A stretch of DNA of 64,000 nucleotides. It comes from Spirogloea muscicola. Taxonomy: Eukaryota; Streptophyta; Zygnematophyceae; Spirogloeales; Spirogloeaceae. A program made the translations under genes and the position numbers. This document shows positions 10,374 to 21,790 of the stretch, piece after piece (position 1 is the first letter of the stretch; each line of letters begins with the position of its first letter). The notes beneath the pieces are model-generated. The model was given only the letters and a program-made list of their open reading frames with translations, was not told where the DNA came from and searched no databases. Location: positions 123,318 through 187,317 of the forward strand of contig WELB01000148.1 of the NCBI GenBank assembly GCA_009602725.1, written 5' to 3'.

Positions 10374-13300
10374 TTTCTGGCGCGGGAGGCCCGGCTGGGC
10401 GCGCAGCCGTGGGCGCGCGACCGCATGAAGACCTGGGTCCTCGCCCCTGGCGCTCCCTCCGGTCAGTTAGGCACCTCACTAGGCATAAATGAAGACCTTT
10501 AAGGAAAATTCCAGGGATTGCTACTAGTATGTACTCGATGACGAATCGGCACACTGTTGCTGTGTGAGTCTTTTGCGTCTCTATGGGGTTGATGTAGCGG
10601 GACCACTATGTGACGATGCATAGATTATTTCAATTTAGCGCATAGTGCTTAATCAATTTCAGAAAGTCAGTTGCGAGTCGGAGCTGATTTTGAGCGCGGA
10701 GCTCGCTTGTGTATAATTGAGTTTCCTCGGGCCAGAGTGAGCGCTCAAGGCTAGAGCTTATATAACTTATATCAAATTCTTAGAATACAGGCGAGAATCG
10801 CCAGGACTATGTGGAGTTGGTCCTAGGGCTGCAGCTCGAGGAGGCTCATGCGCTCTGGTAACTGAAGTCGCTTATGCACTGCATGCCAGCCTCAGCTGAC
10901 GGGACCGGCGCCAGCGTTGCCGATGAGGCCCTGGCCTCGCTGGAGACGTACCGCCTGGTATGAAGTGCCGTCCTTGCACCCTGCTGTAGAGCCCGTGTCC
11001 TGGCTACCTCGCTGCAGGCTATTGGCTTAGCCAAAATCACAGGAAAAAATGCTACAATTGCAGCGCTAGTTACACATCAAATTGTGAGGTATTGGGGCCG
11101 TCGACCTGTTGGAGCCCACTGGTTTTACTCCAACACCAGGCGAAGATACTTATAACTGTTTTTTAAAAGGGTTAGGAGTGTAGGTTCATCCAACTGTATG
11201 TGCTGAGTCTTGGGTTCAGGGTATGAGTGTGTGTAATTTGTGCTTTTGGACTATATCTATATATTGTAAAGTGAGGAGCTGCCGTGCTGGCAAGATGTTG
11301 CAGGAAGCTGCCGGTCCAGACGGGCTGAGGGGCAGCGCATATGGCGTAGCTTCGGTTTTCACGGCTGAGGCGCTGCGAGGTGCGGCCTTGACAGACTACC
11401 CTCGAAGCACCACTTGAACAGCTGCTATCAGAGATGATCATTCCTAATAATACAATTGTGGTAGGACAGCTGCTACAATATTTTATCTGTACTTGCAATT
11501 GAAAGCGGATTGCTGCTCATCCGCCCTGCAAGCATCATGCAGCAGCATGTACGTCCTCAGACTATGACAGTGTTCGAGTCACTCTATGGCCTAAAGCTCC
11601 GGAGGTGGGCTTGCAGGAAACGGCTACGCAGTTGCATTGTGCCGGTTGATCCAGGAAAAGCTCCGCCAGTTGGACCCCAACACGCTTGCTGTGGTATGGA
11701 CCAGTTGATCAATGGCGACCTTGTGATCTATTGCCGTCGGCAATTATACTCCAGGACCTGACAGACGCACTTGTTTACACTGTCAGCACACATTACAATA
11801 CAGATGCAGCTTTTCACAGCACATACAGACCAGCGACAGCAACTTGCAGATGCAGATGCATGATGCATGTAGCATGCAAGGGATGACGCTTATGAGGCCA
11901 GATGGGTGCCTTGTGATAGCTAAGGATTGTAAAACATCTGCACTTATTGCAGAAATTGTTAGCTTGTCTTGAGCGTCACTACGTAGTACATTTTGACGAT
12001 TTATATCCTAAGAAACTCAGTGGGTGTCCCGCAGGTCCTTTACTCAGACGTTGGAGCCCGCATCTATGAGCGGGCCGGCTATGTCTGCCCGGAGGCGCTG
12101 CCTGTGAACCACTATCTGAAGCGGCATACAGACGCTGGCGCCGATGCGCGGTCTGCTGCGGCCGTCGCTGGAGTCGAGTGGCTGACCCGTGGCTCTGTTG
12201 GCGCCCTTGCCGACGAGGCTGCCAAGGAGGTCAGGACCTCTTCTTGTGAATGTTGCACTTGAGCTTAATCTCCACAACCGCAAAGCTCCGCATCACACAC
12301 AGTTCCAGCTGCTATTATCTTTTCACAATTCCAGCTGCTAATACATTGACATGTATAGGTTCTTCTTCACAGGGGCTGTCATCTGGGACATCAGTAAGCA
12401 TCAGTATATGATGGACTGAGCTCTTTTGCGTTGGTGCAGATGCTGAGGTCGGCACCTTCCCACGCTTTCAGGATCCTGCCCACGAGCGCTCAGGTGCTTC
12501 AATTTGCATGTAGTGTCTCAAAGCGCGAGTACATGAGTCTCAGTGTTGAGGTCAAGAGCTTGCATTGAGGTCAAGAGCTTGCATGCACCAAGTGCAAGGG
12601 GAAATGATGACCTGCCACTGTTGGGGTCCCGCGCTGGTTGCATATGTCTGCCAAATCACATCAAGTCACTTAGGCGCCAGCGCGACTCAGGTCTCAGTGC
12701 TGAGGCTCGCTGTCATGCCGCTTGACTGCAGCTTGGGTGGGCGCTGGAGCGGGAGGTGGTCACATGTGAGCAGCTGGGCCGTGCCGTGCTGCCCTTTGCT
12801 GGAGCCCGAGCTGGCGACAGCTACATGGTTGTCTGCTGTGACTGATAGTACATCATGCACGTCATCAGTGTAGCATGCTCCACTAAGAAAGCAGTTGCTT
12901 GTACCAATGAAGGGTGTATCTTGAAGTAGATGTTCTCGAATATGCACTTGCAGGACTTGTTCCTTGCTTGTATGAAATGTGTGCCAAGAGAGTCCACTCC
13001 ATCACATTACGTGAATAAAGGCCCAATATTTCTCTAGCATTTGCAGACATTGGTATGCTGTTGTCTATGTTTTGTATTGGCGGTGTCAGTGTGAGGAGAA
13101 CATGAAATTGGTATACAAGCTCCTTGACATGCACACTCGTTTTACTTGAGCAGGTTTGGACGGCCGACCTTGCCAAGCAGGGCTATCTCAAGGTTCTTCT
13201 GTTCAAGGGTACGCATGCCCTCCCAGAGCTCATTAGATAGGCAGGCTGTGTAGGTTTTGGTCATTTTTTACCGTGTAGATATGATAAGTGAAAGGAGTAA

Positions 13301-14022
13301 GGGAAGCCTGGCAGGTTTCACAAGACATCTGGAGATTTTCAAGGGCATCTGTATACATTAGATTAGATGTGCAGATAAGTATCTCTATACCCTACACCTT
13401 TGATTTAACGATTTGAGCGCTGGGTTTTCTGAGTTGTGCAGCTGGCGACGAGGCGAACACAGCTGCCATGGTTGCGGCGGCAGTGTCCATGGCCATCCAG
13501 GGCACTGTGTACCATGGCGGTGTCAAGCTGTGGGGTCCTGGCAGCGTGCTGGGCCAGTGGCCTATTTCCAAGCAAGCACTAGCCGCCGCTGGTGTGATGT
13601 GAGCCTGCCCTCAGTGCTGAGGAACCCAGCTAACTGTCAGCCAAACCTTGACCCACCACAGCTTCCATTGTCATTGTCACATGATCACTTAGACGGGATG
13701 ACAAGGGACCAAGTTTTGATGCGCTCCTGCCGCCACTAGCTTGTCTTGCAGCTCCAGCTTTGTGTCACGAAGATGCACCCTTGCCCTCTTCTTGTCATAT
13801 CCAGCCGAGGTTGCAGACAGGGTTAAAGTGGACGTCTTGCCACTGATCAGGGTTGAAAATGCCTCGACTGTGCACCGCAGGTATGAAGAGAAGCCCCGGG
13901 TGGGCTCATTGCCCATGCTCGCATCCGTGCATCCAGCCGTTGACCCGTCTGCTTGGTACATCCTTGACCCTGCACTCTCACAATCAGAAGTCCACAACAG
14001 CACTTTCGGCTGTTCTCTGTAG
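10374..14022 (+). CDS. LYC1-like GNAT-fold N-acetyltransferase
   Basis: Resembles fungal LYC1 lysine N-acetyltransferases; actual substrate unknown. Exons, approximate: 10374-10461 (AREARLGAQPWARDRMKTWV), 10896-10958 (ASLETYRL), 11286-11371 (SAYGVASVFTAEALRG), 11622-11690 (GNGYAVALCRLIQEKL), 12036-12230 (VLYSDVGARIYERAGY), 12440-12493 (RILPTSAQ), 12733-12827 (LGWALEREVV), 13155-13210 (VWTADLAKQGYLKVLLFK), 13442-13598 and 13870-14022 (SLPMLA...WYILDP, stop). The VASVFT-x4-RG-x-GYA block is the acetyl-CoA-binding core and YSDVG...YERAGY the C-terminal half of the GNAT fold. An exon-like stretch at 10,792-10,857 (YVELVLGLQLEEAHALW) looks like the expected N-terminus but lies after the exon it should precede. 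The 3' half is duplicated at 17,920-19,736. Confidence 0.85.
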
Positions 14023-14389
14023 GTTGCTTGAGTGAGAGTTGCTGGGCTGCTGATAGATGAAAGAAAGACTTCGTTTGTTCAAGCATGCGCCCCTGGCGCC
14101 TTGCGAGGCATTGATGTATTGAGGCCTGAATGTCTGTCTTGCAGGCGGTGCATTCCCCAGTTGCTCTGGCTGTGAGCCGACAAAGCAAGGACTTGATGTT
14201 TTCATTATCTGTTCTGAGATTTTTATGGAAATGACCACACGTAACAAGTAATCTTTCAGATTAGACGAAACGACCTATGGCATAGATCAGTATAAGTGCA
14301 CCAGACTAAGAGATTCACAGAGTAAAAGCTGGAAGCTATATCCCAGTGCACTTTTTAGCAAGCTATCGGACGTTTAGAGTGGTGTATCT

Positions 14390-14600
14390 TGATTGGCGAG
14401 CCTTTTGCCAAACATAGTTGAGCTTGGGGAGCTTTGCTCTTGATGGCTCGCCAATCCTCCTTGAGTTGGCAATAGGGGACTGTGGTGTATTGAGTGGTGG
14501 AGGGCCTGAGCTGTCAAGTATAAAGGTAAACAGGCTGACAGATGTACATCACCTGCCGCTAAGCCGACCCATTCAGCAACCACGGGGAGCAAGTAGAAAG
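14390..14600 (-). repeat. Interspersed repeat A, copy 2
   Basis: Closely matches 20,085-20,290, including GACTGTGGTGTATTGAGTGG, GATGTACATCACCTG and CTAAGCCGACCCATTCAG. It is followed immediately by the hairpin repeat, suggesting a composite element. Confidence 0.8.
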
Positions 14601-14616
14601 AAGTGGCACTCCCAAT

Positions 14617-14680
14617 GGGGGCAAGGGCTGTGAAAAGCCAGCCCGAAAAAGGATTGACAAAGGTTCGAAGGGGGATAATG
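14617..14680 (-). repeat. GGGCTG hairpin repeat copy
   Basis: Reads GGGGGCAAGGGCTGTGAAAA then GCCAGCCCG, then GATTGACAAAGGTTCGAAGG. The GGGCTG and CAGCCC arms can pair. The same order of flanking blocks occurs at about 30,299-30,350. Confidence 0.8.
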
Positions 14681-14781
14681 ATGGAGGGGCCTAAAAAGCG
14701 CTAAGCAGCTACGACGGGGCCCAAAGATGTTATGTCAGAACGGGGGAGGATGGACCGCTCAGTAATTACGAGTGACGAGCC

Positions 14782-17700
14782 TCAATTCTGACAGAATAGC
14801 TGCTGGAAAACTATCCCCTGATGAAAGCCGGAGGCCGCAGCGAGAGCACGGCCAGCACGTAGATGCAAGGCGTGGGCCATGGACCGCTGAAGGGAGACGG
14901 ACAATCGCATACGATATACCTGAGCCCACGAGCCAGCGGCGTTGAAGTCAGCCGGCTCACCGCGCCTGCGGGACACAGCGCGCCGTGCAAGCCTGGCCAA
15001 CAGGTCGAGCCAGTGGGATCCGAGAGCCCCGTGCACGTCCACAGCCAGGGGGACGAACTCATCGGCAGCCGGGTGGTCGGCGTGTTTGGCCGCCTTGCTG
15101 CGAGCGGCCTTCGCCGCAGCGTGGCCAGCCCGCGAGGCAGAAAGCCCCGGGTTGGAGCGGTCGACCACATCAGTGGTGACCACATCGGCAATGATGCGCC
15201 CGCCGCCGCCCGTCGTGGACGCCACCAGGTCGACGCGGCGCGTGTGGAGTCCGTCAGCCCTCTAGAGGATGGGCATGACAGACGTATTCTCCATCGCAAC
15301 TGTGTATCCGGCCTCCTGGAAGATGCCGAACATTGCGTCGCGGAGGAGGTCGTGAGCAGCTGTGCACTCGCCGCCAGTGGCGCAGCGGAGGACATGCGCC
15401 GCTAGCTCTGCCGGGTCCGTCGACCGCTCCCCACACTCACACTGCAGCACGCCAAGCAGACAGGGCGGGGGGAGACCCAACAGGCGATGGGTGGCCATAC
15501 GGAATAGTTCGTCCGGCATCCTGAGGGCATCGCACAGGGGGAGCGCGGACAGCCAGGCTGCCGCGCCAGGGGAGGCGGCCGACAGCAGCCGAGCATGGCC
15601 TCCCACGTCTGTGGGAGGGAGAAGCTGCGGCGTGGCCGTGAAGGACGCCTTGTCAACAGCCGCCATGTACCGCGCCTGCGCTTGCGAGTCGGTGGAAAGG
15701 GCAAGGTGGGCAAACGGGACCACGCTCTCAGCGAGGGCAGGGTGCTCCGCAAGTAACTCGTCTTGAGCTGAGCGGAGCGCCACCTGAAAAGGCAACGAGC
15801 CGGTCGCCACCTCCGCCACAGCCTGCTGCAGCATGGGCCGCCCATCATGGAGAAAGCGCTGTGCCACCGACGTGGCGACCTGAGCCCAACTGCCGAGGAA
15901 CGCTGGCCTGCAGATGCGAGTGAGCGAGCGGCAGCCGAGGCAACCATGGCCGGGGGGCAGAGTGGCCTGGTGCGCCGTAGCGGGCGAGTCGAGGAAGCCC
16001 GGGTGACGGATGAGGGCCGCCACGCTCTCCATGACGCCCGCGTCGAACTTGGTGTAGGCCTCCAGCACCTTGGGGCAGGGAGGGATCGTCCGCGCCAGGT
16101 AGTGGGGACGCTGTACAATGCATCTGGTGAGCATAGCAAGCGCCAGCTGCATATCCTGCAGCTCGGGGAGGCGGGCCACCGGCTGGAGGTGCTCCAGGAG
16201 ACGGTCGCGCAGTTGCCCGTCGACGAAAGACGGCGTGCCGAATGGGACCCCAAGGATGGTGAGGCCGCCTGGGGGAGTCAGGCACCCGGGCGGCAGGGGC
16301 AAGGGGGCAGGGAGGCCGCGCGGGGATCACGCGATGCACTTCTCGGGCCGGATGGACATGCCGAGGGCGGCAAGCTGCTGCTGGAAGGTGGCGGTGGCTG
16401 CTGACACATCCCATGGGCTGCCAACCAGTGTGGTGTCGTCGGTGTAGGACGGCAGGAGGACGCCGGGGTGCGCTGCCGCAGTGGCCTTGAGAGCGCGGTT
16501 GTGAGCCAGCGCAAAGAAGAACCCTGCCAGAGTATCCCCCTGGCGTGTGCCCGTCCTCAACTGCAGCGTCTCCACCTCGCCACACCCTGTCCGCCAGAGA
16601 AGGTCGCTGGGCTGGCCGTAGCCAAGGTGGAAGGAGGGAAGGAGGGAAGGGAAGGACGCTCGCAGCTCCTCGGCAATGGCGCTGCGCTCTACGCTGTTGA
16701 AGGCGTTTTGGACATCGACAGCCAGGACCATCTGATCAGGGTGGAGATCCAGGGCCGCGCAGACGCCGTGGACGACAGTCTCCATGCCGCTGCGTAGCCC
16801 AGCGACGTATTGATGTGGGGCAAGGTGGGTCTGCGCCTGCCCGAGATGTTGCTGCCACAGCGTGCGGGCCACCAGCCGGTATAGAACCTCGCCGATGGCG
16901 ATGGGGCGGACTCCGCCATTGGGCTTGGCGATGGCGAGGAGGTTGTTGGAGCAGAGCACCCAGCGGGTAGCAACAGGGACCTTGTCCTGGGCTACGAGCT
17001 GACAGACTTGGAGCAGCGCCTGGAAGTCGGAGGCCTCGCCCTCCAGGAACAGCTCACGAAGGTGCTCTGTGAGCATGCCAGAGGGGCCGCCTGCTGCTGC
17101 TCTGCGGCTGCTCTGGAGTACCCGGCGGAGGGTTGCAGCGTCGAGGGCCACCGCCTCCGGCGGCTCGAAGGAAGGCAGCCAAGGGGGGGAGGGGGCACGG
17201 GCTTTGGGATGGAGGGCGTCCAGGGCACGTCTGGTTGTCGAGGTCGGTGGAGCCAGCGAAGAGTCCTCAAGTGCTTGCACAGCCCGCGAGAGTTCGCCGG
17301 CGTGTCCAAAGCGAAGAGCACGCCGGATGGCCGCTACTCTGCCGGACGACGACTCCCCACGCCGGGCGTGGCGACTGGCGGCAGCTGCTGCCACTGCGGC
17401 ATCGTGTTGCGCCAGGAGCTCCTCCCATCGCCCGTTCTCAAAGAGGTGGATGCGTTCCAGAATGGGCTGGCGGCCCTGGCTGCGGCCCTCATGCGGCACC
17501 CGGCCCAAGAGCAGGCGAGGGAAGAGGAGGAAGATGGTCCACGCGGCTTGGTCGCGGTGGTCCGCCGCAATGCGGAGCAGGACAGGGCGGAGGGCGCGGC
17601 GGATGTGTGGGCGTGCCCAGCGGGGAACGTGGCGGACGAGGGGGAGCGCCGCCTGCCTGAGAACCGCGGCCAGGTCAAGGTCCACGGCCCACTGCCAGTG

Positions 17701-17918
17701 ATGGCGGCCCGGTTGTGCTGGGCTCGGTGGGACAGTCCTCCCGTGGCCACCACGGCGAGCGCCGGCTGGTGCTGCTCGTCGAGCCTGTTTCGCGCGATTG
17801 TCGCGACGGGCGCAGGCGAGCTCATGCTGGGCCAAGCTGCGGGGGGTGGGGCAGGGGCCCTGGCGGTGTCGGCACAGCAGAGGCGGGGGCGAGCTGGGCG
17901 GAACTGAGGGGGGGGGAG
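14782..17918 (-). mobile_element. Non-LTR retrotransposon (LINE) with RT, zinc motif and restriction-like endonuclease
   Basis: One long reading frame on the - strand, about 1,045 codons, holds an RT: AIAKPNGGVRPIAIGEVLYR, AVDVQNAFNSVERSA, GTRQGDTLAGFFFAL, and the catalytic YTDD at 16,446-16,435. A Cys/His motif follows (CECGERSTDPAELAAHVLRC), then a C-terminal PD-(D/E)XK-like part with RRVDLVAS, IIADVVTTDV, a KAAKH helix and FVPLAVDVHGALG. RT plus zinc motif plus C-terminal nuclease is the layout of RLE-bearing LINEs (R2/CRE/NeSL-type); green-algal Dualen elements also carry an RLE. Two in-frame stops interrupt it (TGA at 16,329-16,327 and TAG at 15,264-15,262), with the frame unchanged across both, so this copy is dead but recent. 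The N-terminal part before the RT shows a Cys-x-His-rich start and no recognisable APE domain. The 5' end is lost at the n at 17,919. No poly-A tail or target-site duplication was identified. Confidence 0.93.
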
Positions 17919-17919
17919 N

Positions 17920-19736
17920 TGTTGGCGCCCTCGCCGACGAGGCGGCCAAGGAGGTCAGGCACCTCTACTTGTTCACGGGGCACTTGAGCTTAATCTCCAC
18001 AACTGCAAAGCTCCGCATCAGACACAGTTCCGGCTGCTAATATCTTTGACATGTATAGGTTCTTCTCTACCGGGGCTTTGTCACCTGGGACATTAGTAAG
18101 CATCAGTAAATGATGGACTGAGCTCTTTTGCGTTGGTGCAGATGCTGAGGTCGGCACCTTCCCACGCTTTCAGGATCCTGCCCACGAGCGCTCAGGTGCT
18201 TCATTCTGCAAATACTGTCTCAAGGCGCGAGTACATGAGTCTCAGTGTTGAGGTCAAGAGCTTGCATTGAGGTCAGGATCTTGCATGCATCATAAGTGCA
18301 AGCCCTCTACGGACTGCAAGAGTTGATGATGACTTGCCACTGTTGGGGTCCCGCCCTGGTTGTAGATTTCTTACATCTTACACTAAATCACTTAGGCCCC
18401 AGAGCCACTCATATGTCGATGCTGAGGCTCTCTGTCGTGTCGCTTGACTGCAGCTTGGGTGGGCGCTGGAGCGGGAGGTGGTCACATGTGAGCAGCTGGG
18501 CCGTGCCGTGCTGCCCTTTGCCGGAGCCCGAGCTGGCGACAGCTACATGGTAAAGTTACCCAGTTGTCTGCTGTAACTGATAGTGCATCATGCATGTCAA
18601 CAGTGTAGCATGCTTCACTGAGAAAGCGGTTGCCAATAATAATGTATGGTATTCATGAAGTAGTATGCACTTGCAGGAGTTGTTCCTTGCTTGTATGGAA
18701 TGTTTCCCGAGAGAGCACTCGTCACACCACGTGGATATGGGACCAACATTCTCTTGCATTTGCAGACGCTGGTGTGCTGTTTGTGTTGGCGGTGTCAGTG
18801 TCAGGAGAATATGAAAGTGTTTACTAGCTTCTTGACATACACACTCGTTTGACTTGAGCAGGTTTGGACGGCTGACCTCGCCAAGCAGGGCTATCTCAAG
18901 GTTCTTCTGTTCAGGGGTACGCATGCCCTCCCAAGGCTCACTAGATATTGTAGGCTGTGTAGGTTTTGGTAACTGTGTAGATATGATAGGTGCAAGGATT
19001 AAGGGAAGCTTGGCAAATTTCACAAGAAATTTGGGGATATCCAAGGGCATCTGTATACATGAGATCATACAGATGCAGATGAGATCGTCGTAACTTGACG
19101 ACTGGGCGCTGGGTCTCTTGTGTTGTCCAGCTGGCAACGAGGCGAATACAGCTGCCGTGGTTGCGGCGGCAGTGTCCATGGCCATCCAGGGCACTGTGTA
19201 CGATGGCGGTGTCAAGCTGTGGGGTCCTGGCAGCGTGCTGGGCCAGTGGCCGGTTTCCAAGCAAGCACTAGCGGCCGCCGGTGTGATGTGAGCCTGCTGA
19301 GGAACCCAGCTAACTGTCAGCCAAACCCTGACCCACCATAGCTTCTAATGTCTTTGTCACATGATTACTTAGACGGGATCATAAGGGACCAAGTGTTGTT
19401 GCGCTCCTGCCGCCACTAGCTTGTCTTGCAGCTCCAGCTTCATGTAGACGCACCCTTGCTCTCTCATCTAAGGGCTAAGCCGAGGTCGTAGAAAGGGATC
19501 AGTTGTTGTCTGGCCACTGATCGGATTAGATAAGTGCCTCAACCGTGCACTGCAGGTATGAAGAGAAGCTCCGGGTGGGCTCATTGCCCATGCTCGCATC
19601 CATTCATCCAGCCGTTGACCCGTCTGCCTGGTACATCCTAGACCCTACACTCTCACTATCAGAAGTCCACAATGGCACTCTCAGCCATTCTCTGATGAAA
19701 CACAGCTTGCTTGAGCAAGAGTTGCTGAGCTGGTGA
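17920..19736 (+). CDS. Second, 5'-truncated copy of the LYC1-like acetyltransferase
   Basis: Repeats the 3' half of the gene at 10,374-14,022. It begins in the middle of the exon encoding GALADEAAKE (17,920-17,954), then exons at about 18,141-18,194, 18,455-18,549, 18,862-18,917, 19,131-19,287 and 19,556-19,736. Every exon keeps its frame and splice sites. Substitutions are few (for example FK to FR, GDEAN to GNEAN, YHGG to YDGG, EEKPR to EEKLR), while introns differ by many indels. The C-terminus extends differently (ending LLEQELLSW). The GNAT core (acetyl-CoA site) is absent, because the sequence to its left is the n and then the LINE. It could be a truncated paralogue, a gene whose 5' half is missing from the assembly, or a collapsed second haplotype. 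As given, it cannot encode a working enzyme. Confidence 0.8.
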
Positions 19737-20084
19737 CTGATGAAACACAGACTTCGTTCACTCAAGCATGCGCCCCTGGCGCCTTGCGAGGCATTGATGT
19801 GTTGAGGCCTGTGATGTATCTGACTTGCAGGCGGTGTATTCCCCAGTTGCTCTGGCTGTGAGCCGACAGAAGCAATAAACTGATAGTTTCATTCTCCATT
19901 CCGAGACTGTTATGGAGATTATCACACTACACAAATAACCTTTTAGGTGAAACGAGATGACCTATGGCAGAACTAAGTAGGTGTGCACCAGTATAGAGAT
20001 ATACAGAAGAAAGGAAGGCTGTATTTCAGTGCAGATTCTTAGCAAGATAAAAGGGTGTGTGAAGTGGTGCATGTACTGAATCTC

Positions 20085-20290
20085 ATGGCGAGCTTTTTGC
20101 CAATCTTAGTTGAGCTTGAGGAGCTTGCTCTTGATGGGCTTTGTTCGGCATCAGGGGACTATGGTGTATTGAGTGGTGGAGGGCCTGAGTGATCAAGTAC
20201 ATAAACAAGCAAATTGACAGGTTTACATCACCTAATGCTAAGCTGACCCCCGTTCAGTAAGCACAGGGAGCAAGTAGAGGCCGCTCATGA
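20085..20290 (-). repeat. Interspersed repeat A, copy 3
   Basis: Lies downstream of the second acetyltransferase copy exactly as copy 2 lies downstream of the first, so it was probably carried by the same duplication. Confidence 0.8.
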
Positions 20291-20399
20291 TGCCCGAATA
20301 ACTGACGGCGGATGTCGAGGTTTCTCTGCCATCATCTGAAGCTCGTCAAGCCTTCTGGTACACAGCACGAACCTGTGCTCGCAGCAAACACTGAAAGCT

Positions 20400-20690
20400 T
20401 TCCCTGTTGGGCTGGCCTCTCACAGCCATTGCCGCTCGCAGAAGTCATGGGTAGGTTCGTGGTTTTTGCGCCTTCCGGTCTTGTCAGGCCTTTTAAGTTC
20501 GTTTGGGCTGGCCTCTTGCAGCCACTGCCTTCCGATTTTGCGGCTACTAACTAGAGGTTACTGAGTAATTATCCCACATGGTCCTTGCTTGGTAACGTCT
20601 CGGCCCCTTTGGACCTCGTCAATCCTTTTCGGGCTGACTGTTCACAGCCCTCGCCCCATTTGCGAGAGCCACTTTCTTTCATTGCCTTAC
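20400..20690 (+). repeat. Three GGGCTG hairpin repeats in inverse orientation
   Basis: Units at about 20,409, 20,505 and 20,629 read GGGCTGGCCTCTCACAGCC, GGGCTGGCCTCTTGCAGCC and GGGCTGACTGTTCACAGCCC. They are flanked by recurring blocks such as CCTTTGGACCTCGTCAATCC and GAGAGCCACTTTCTTTC. They lie just upstream of the TFIIA gene. Confidence 0.8.
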
Positions 20691-20863
20691 ATGGGAAGAG
20701 CTGTTACTTGACAAGAGTTGTTTCAATTTCCCCCAAAATAAATGCTAACATGGAAAGGAGGTGTTTATAAGCTCAAATAGAGCGGCCGGTGAGTTCCCAG
20801 ACCGCCCCGCGCCACCCGCCACAGCACGCGGCGGCGGCGGCGGCGGGGGGCGTGGCGGCGGCC

Positions 20864-21790
20864 ATGGCGCACTACGAGCTGTACCGCAAGAGCAGCATCG
20901 GCATGAGCCTCACGGACGCGCTGGACGAGCTGGTGACCAACGAGGCCATCTCGCCCGTCCTCGCCGTCAAGATCCTCATGCAGTTCGACAAGGTCCGCCG
21001 CCGCCGACTCCTCCGCCGCCGCCGCCGCCGCGGGGCCTCGCCGGGACAGCGGCCGGGTATGAATTGTGGAATTTGCGTCATGGGTCTTGGGTCTTGCCGC
21101 ATGCCGCGTCTGACGCCGGCGTTGCATCGGCGGATGCAGTCGATGAACGACGTATTGCAGTCCAAGGTCAAGAGCAAGACGAAGTTCAAGGTCCGCCCCA
21201 CATCACCCCGACCCCAACTCCTACTCTGACTTAAAACAGGCCTCAATTGATCTGATTGTAATCCTAACCATCCCAGCCCACGGTCGTCCTCCGCTCTGCT
21301 CGCCCCCCACTTCACCTCCCTGCCTCCTGGTGCTCACCAGCGCCACTATTGCATGCTGATCTTGGTGTGAATCTGCCGTGAGAGCTCGGAAACGGCCCAA
21401 TGGTGCGAGCTGAGGACTGTAGTAGATGAAGCCTCAGAGAAGGACATGAGCTATGGATGTGCTTCTGCGTGTCCCCACTGGGGCTCCTTGCAACAGCCGC
21501 CTGTTTGTCCTTAAGTTGCGGAAAGCATAGCGAAAGAGGCAACACGACTTACCTCTACCCCTCGAACCACTCATGGGTCTGAGGACGCCACTTGCATTTA
21601 AGCCACCACTGCCGAGCCTCTTGGACATTGTCAATGCTGGCAGGGCCACTTGCACACATACCGTTTCTGTGACAATGTGTGGACGTTTGTCCTGGAGGAC
21701 GCGACCTTCACGACCGACGGCGAGATGCAGCACGTGGACCGCGTCAAGATTGTCGCATGCGATGCCAAGATCCTCTCAGGCCCCAGCTGA
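20864..21790 (+). CDS. Transcription initiation factor IIA, gamma (small) subunit
   Basis: TFIIA gamma pairs with TFIIA alpha/beta to stabilise TBP on TATA DNA during RNA polymerase II initiation. Three exons joined in phase 0: 20,864-20,992 ([38 protein letters not shown]), 21,140-21,190 ([17 protein letters not shown]) and 21,644-21,790 ([21 protein letters not shown] and stop). The 108-residue product matches the normal family length, with the N-terminal four-helix part in exon 1 and the beta-barrel part in exon 3. The start was chosen because the family begins MA-x-YELYR. An upstream in-frame ATG at 20,789 would only add low-complexity Ala/Arg sequence from a (GCG)n tract. Confidence 0.97.

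Larger units (their letters stand above)
14023..14781. other. Spacer with repeats between acetyltransferase and LINE
   Basis: Contains the 3' flank of the acetyltransferase, which is also present in diverged form after the second copy, then interspersed repeat A (about 14,390-14,600) and one hairpin repeat (about 14,617-14,680). No gene seen. Confidence 0.6.

Noticed and set aside
17008-17907. Long + strand frames of 170-300 codons over the LINE
   Set aside because: They are shadows of the - strand RT frame, with Arg/Gly-rich composition and no motif.
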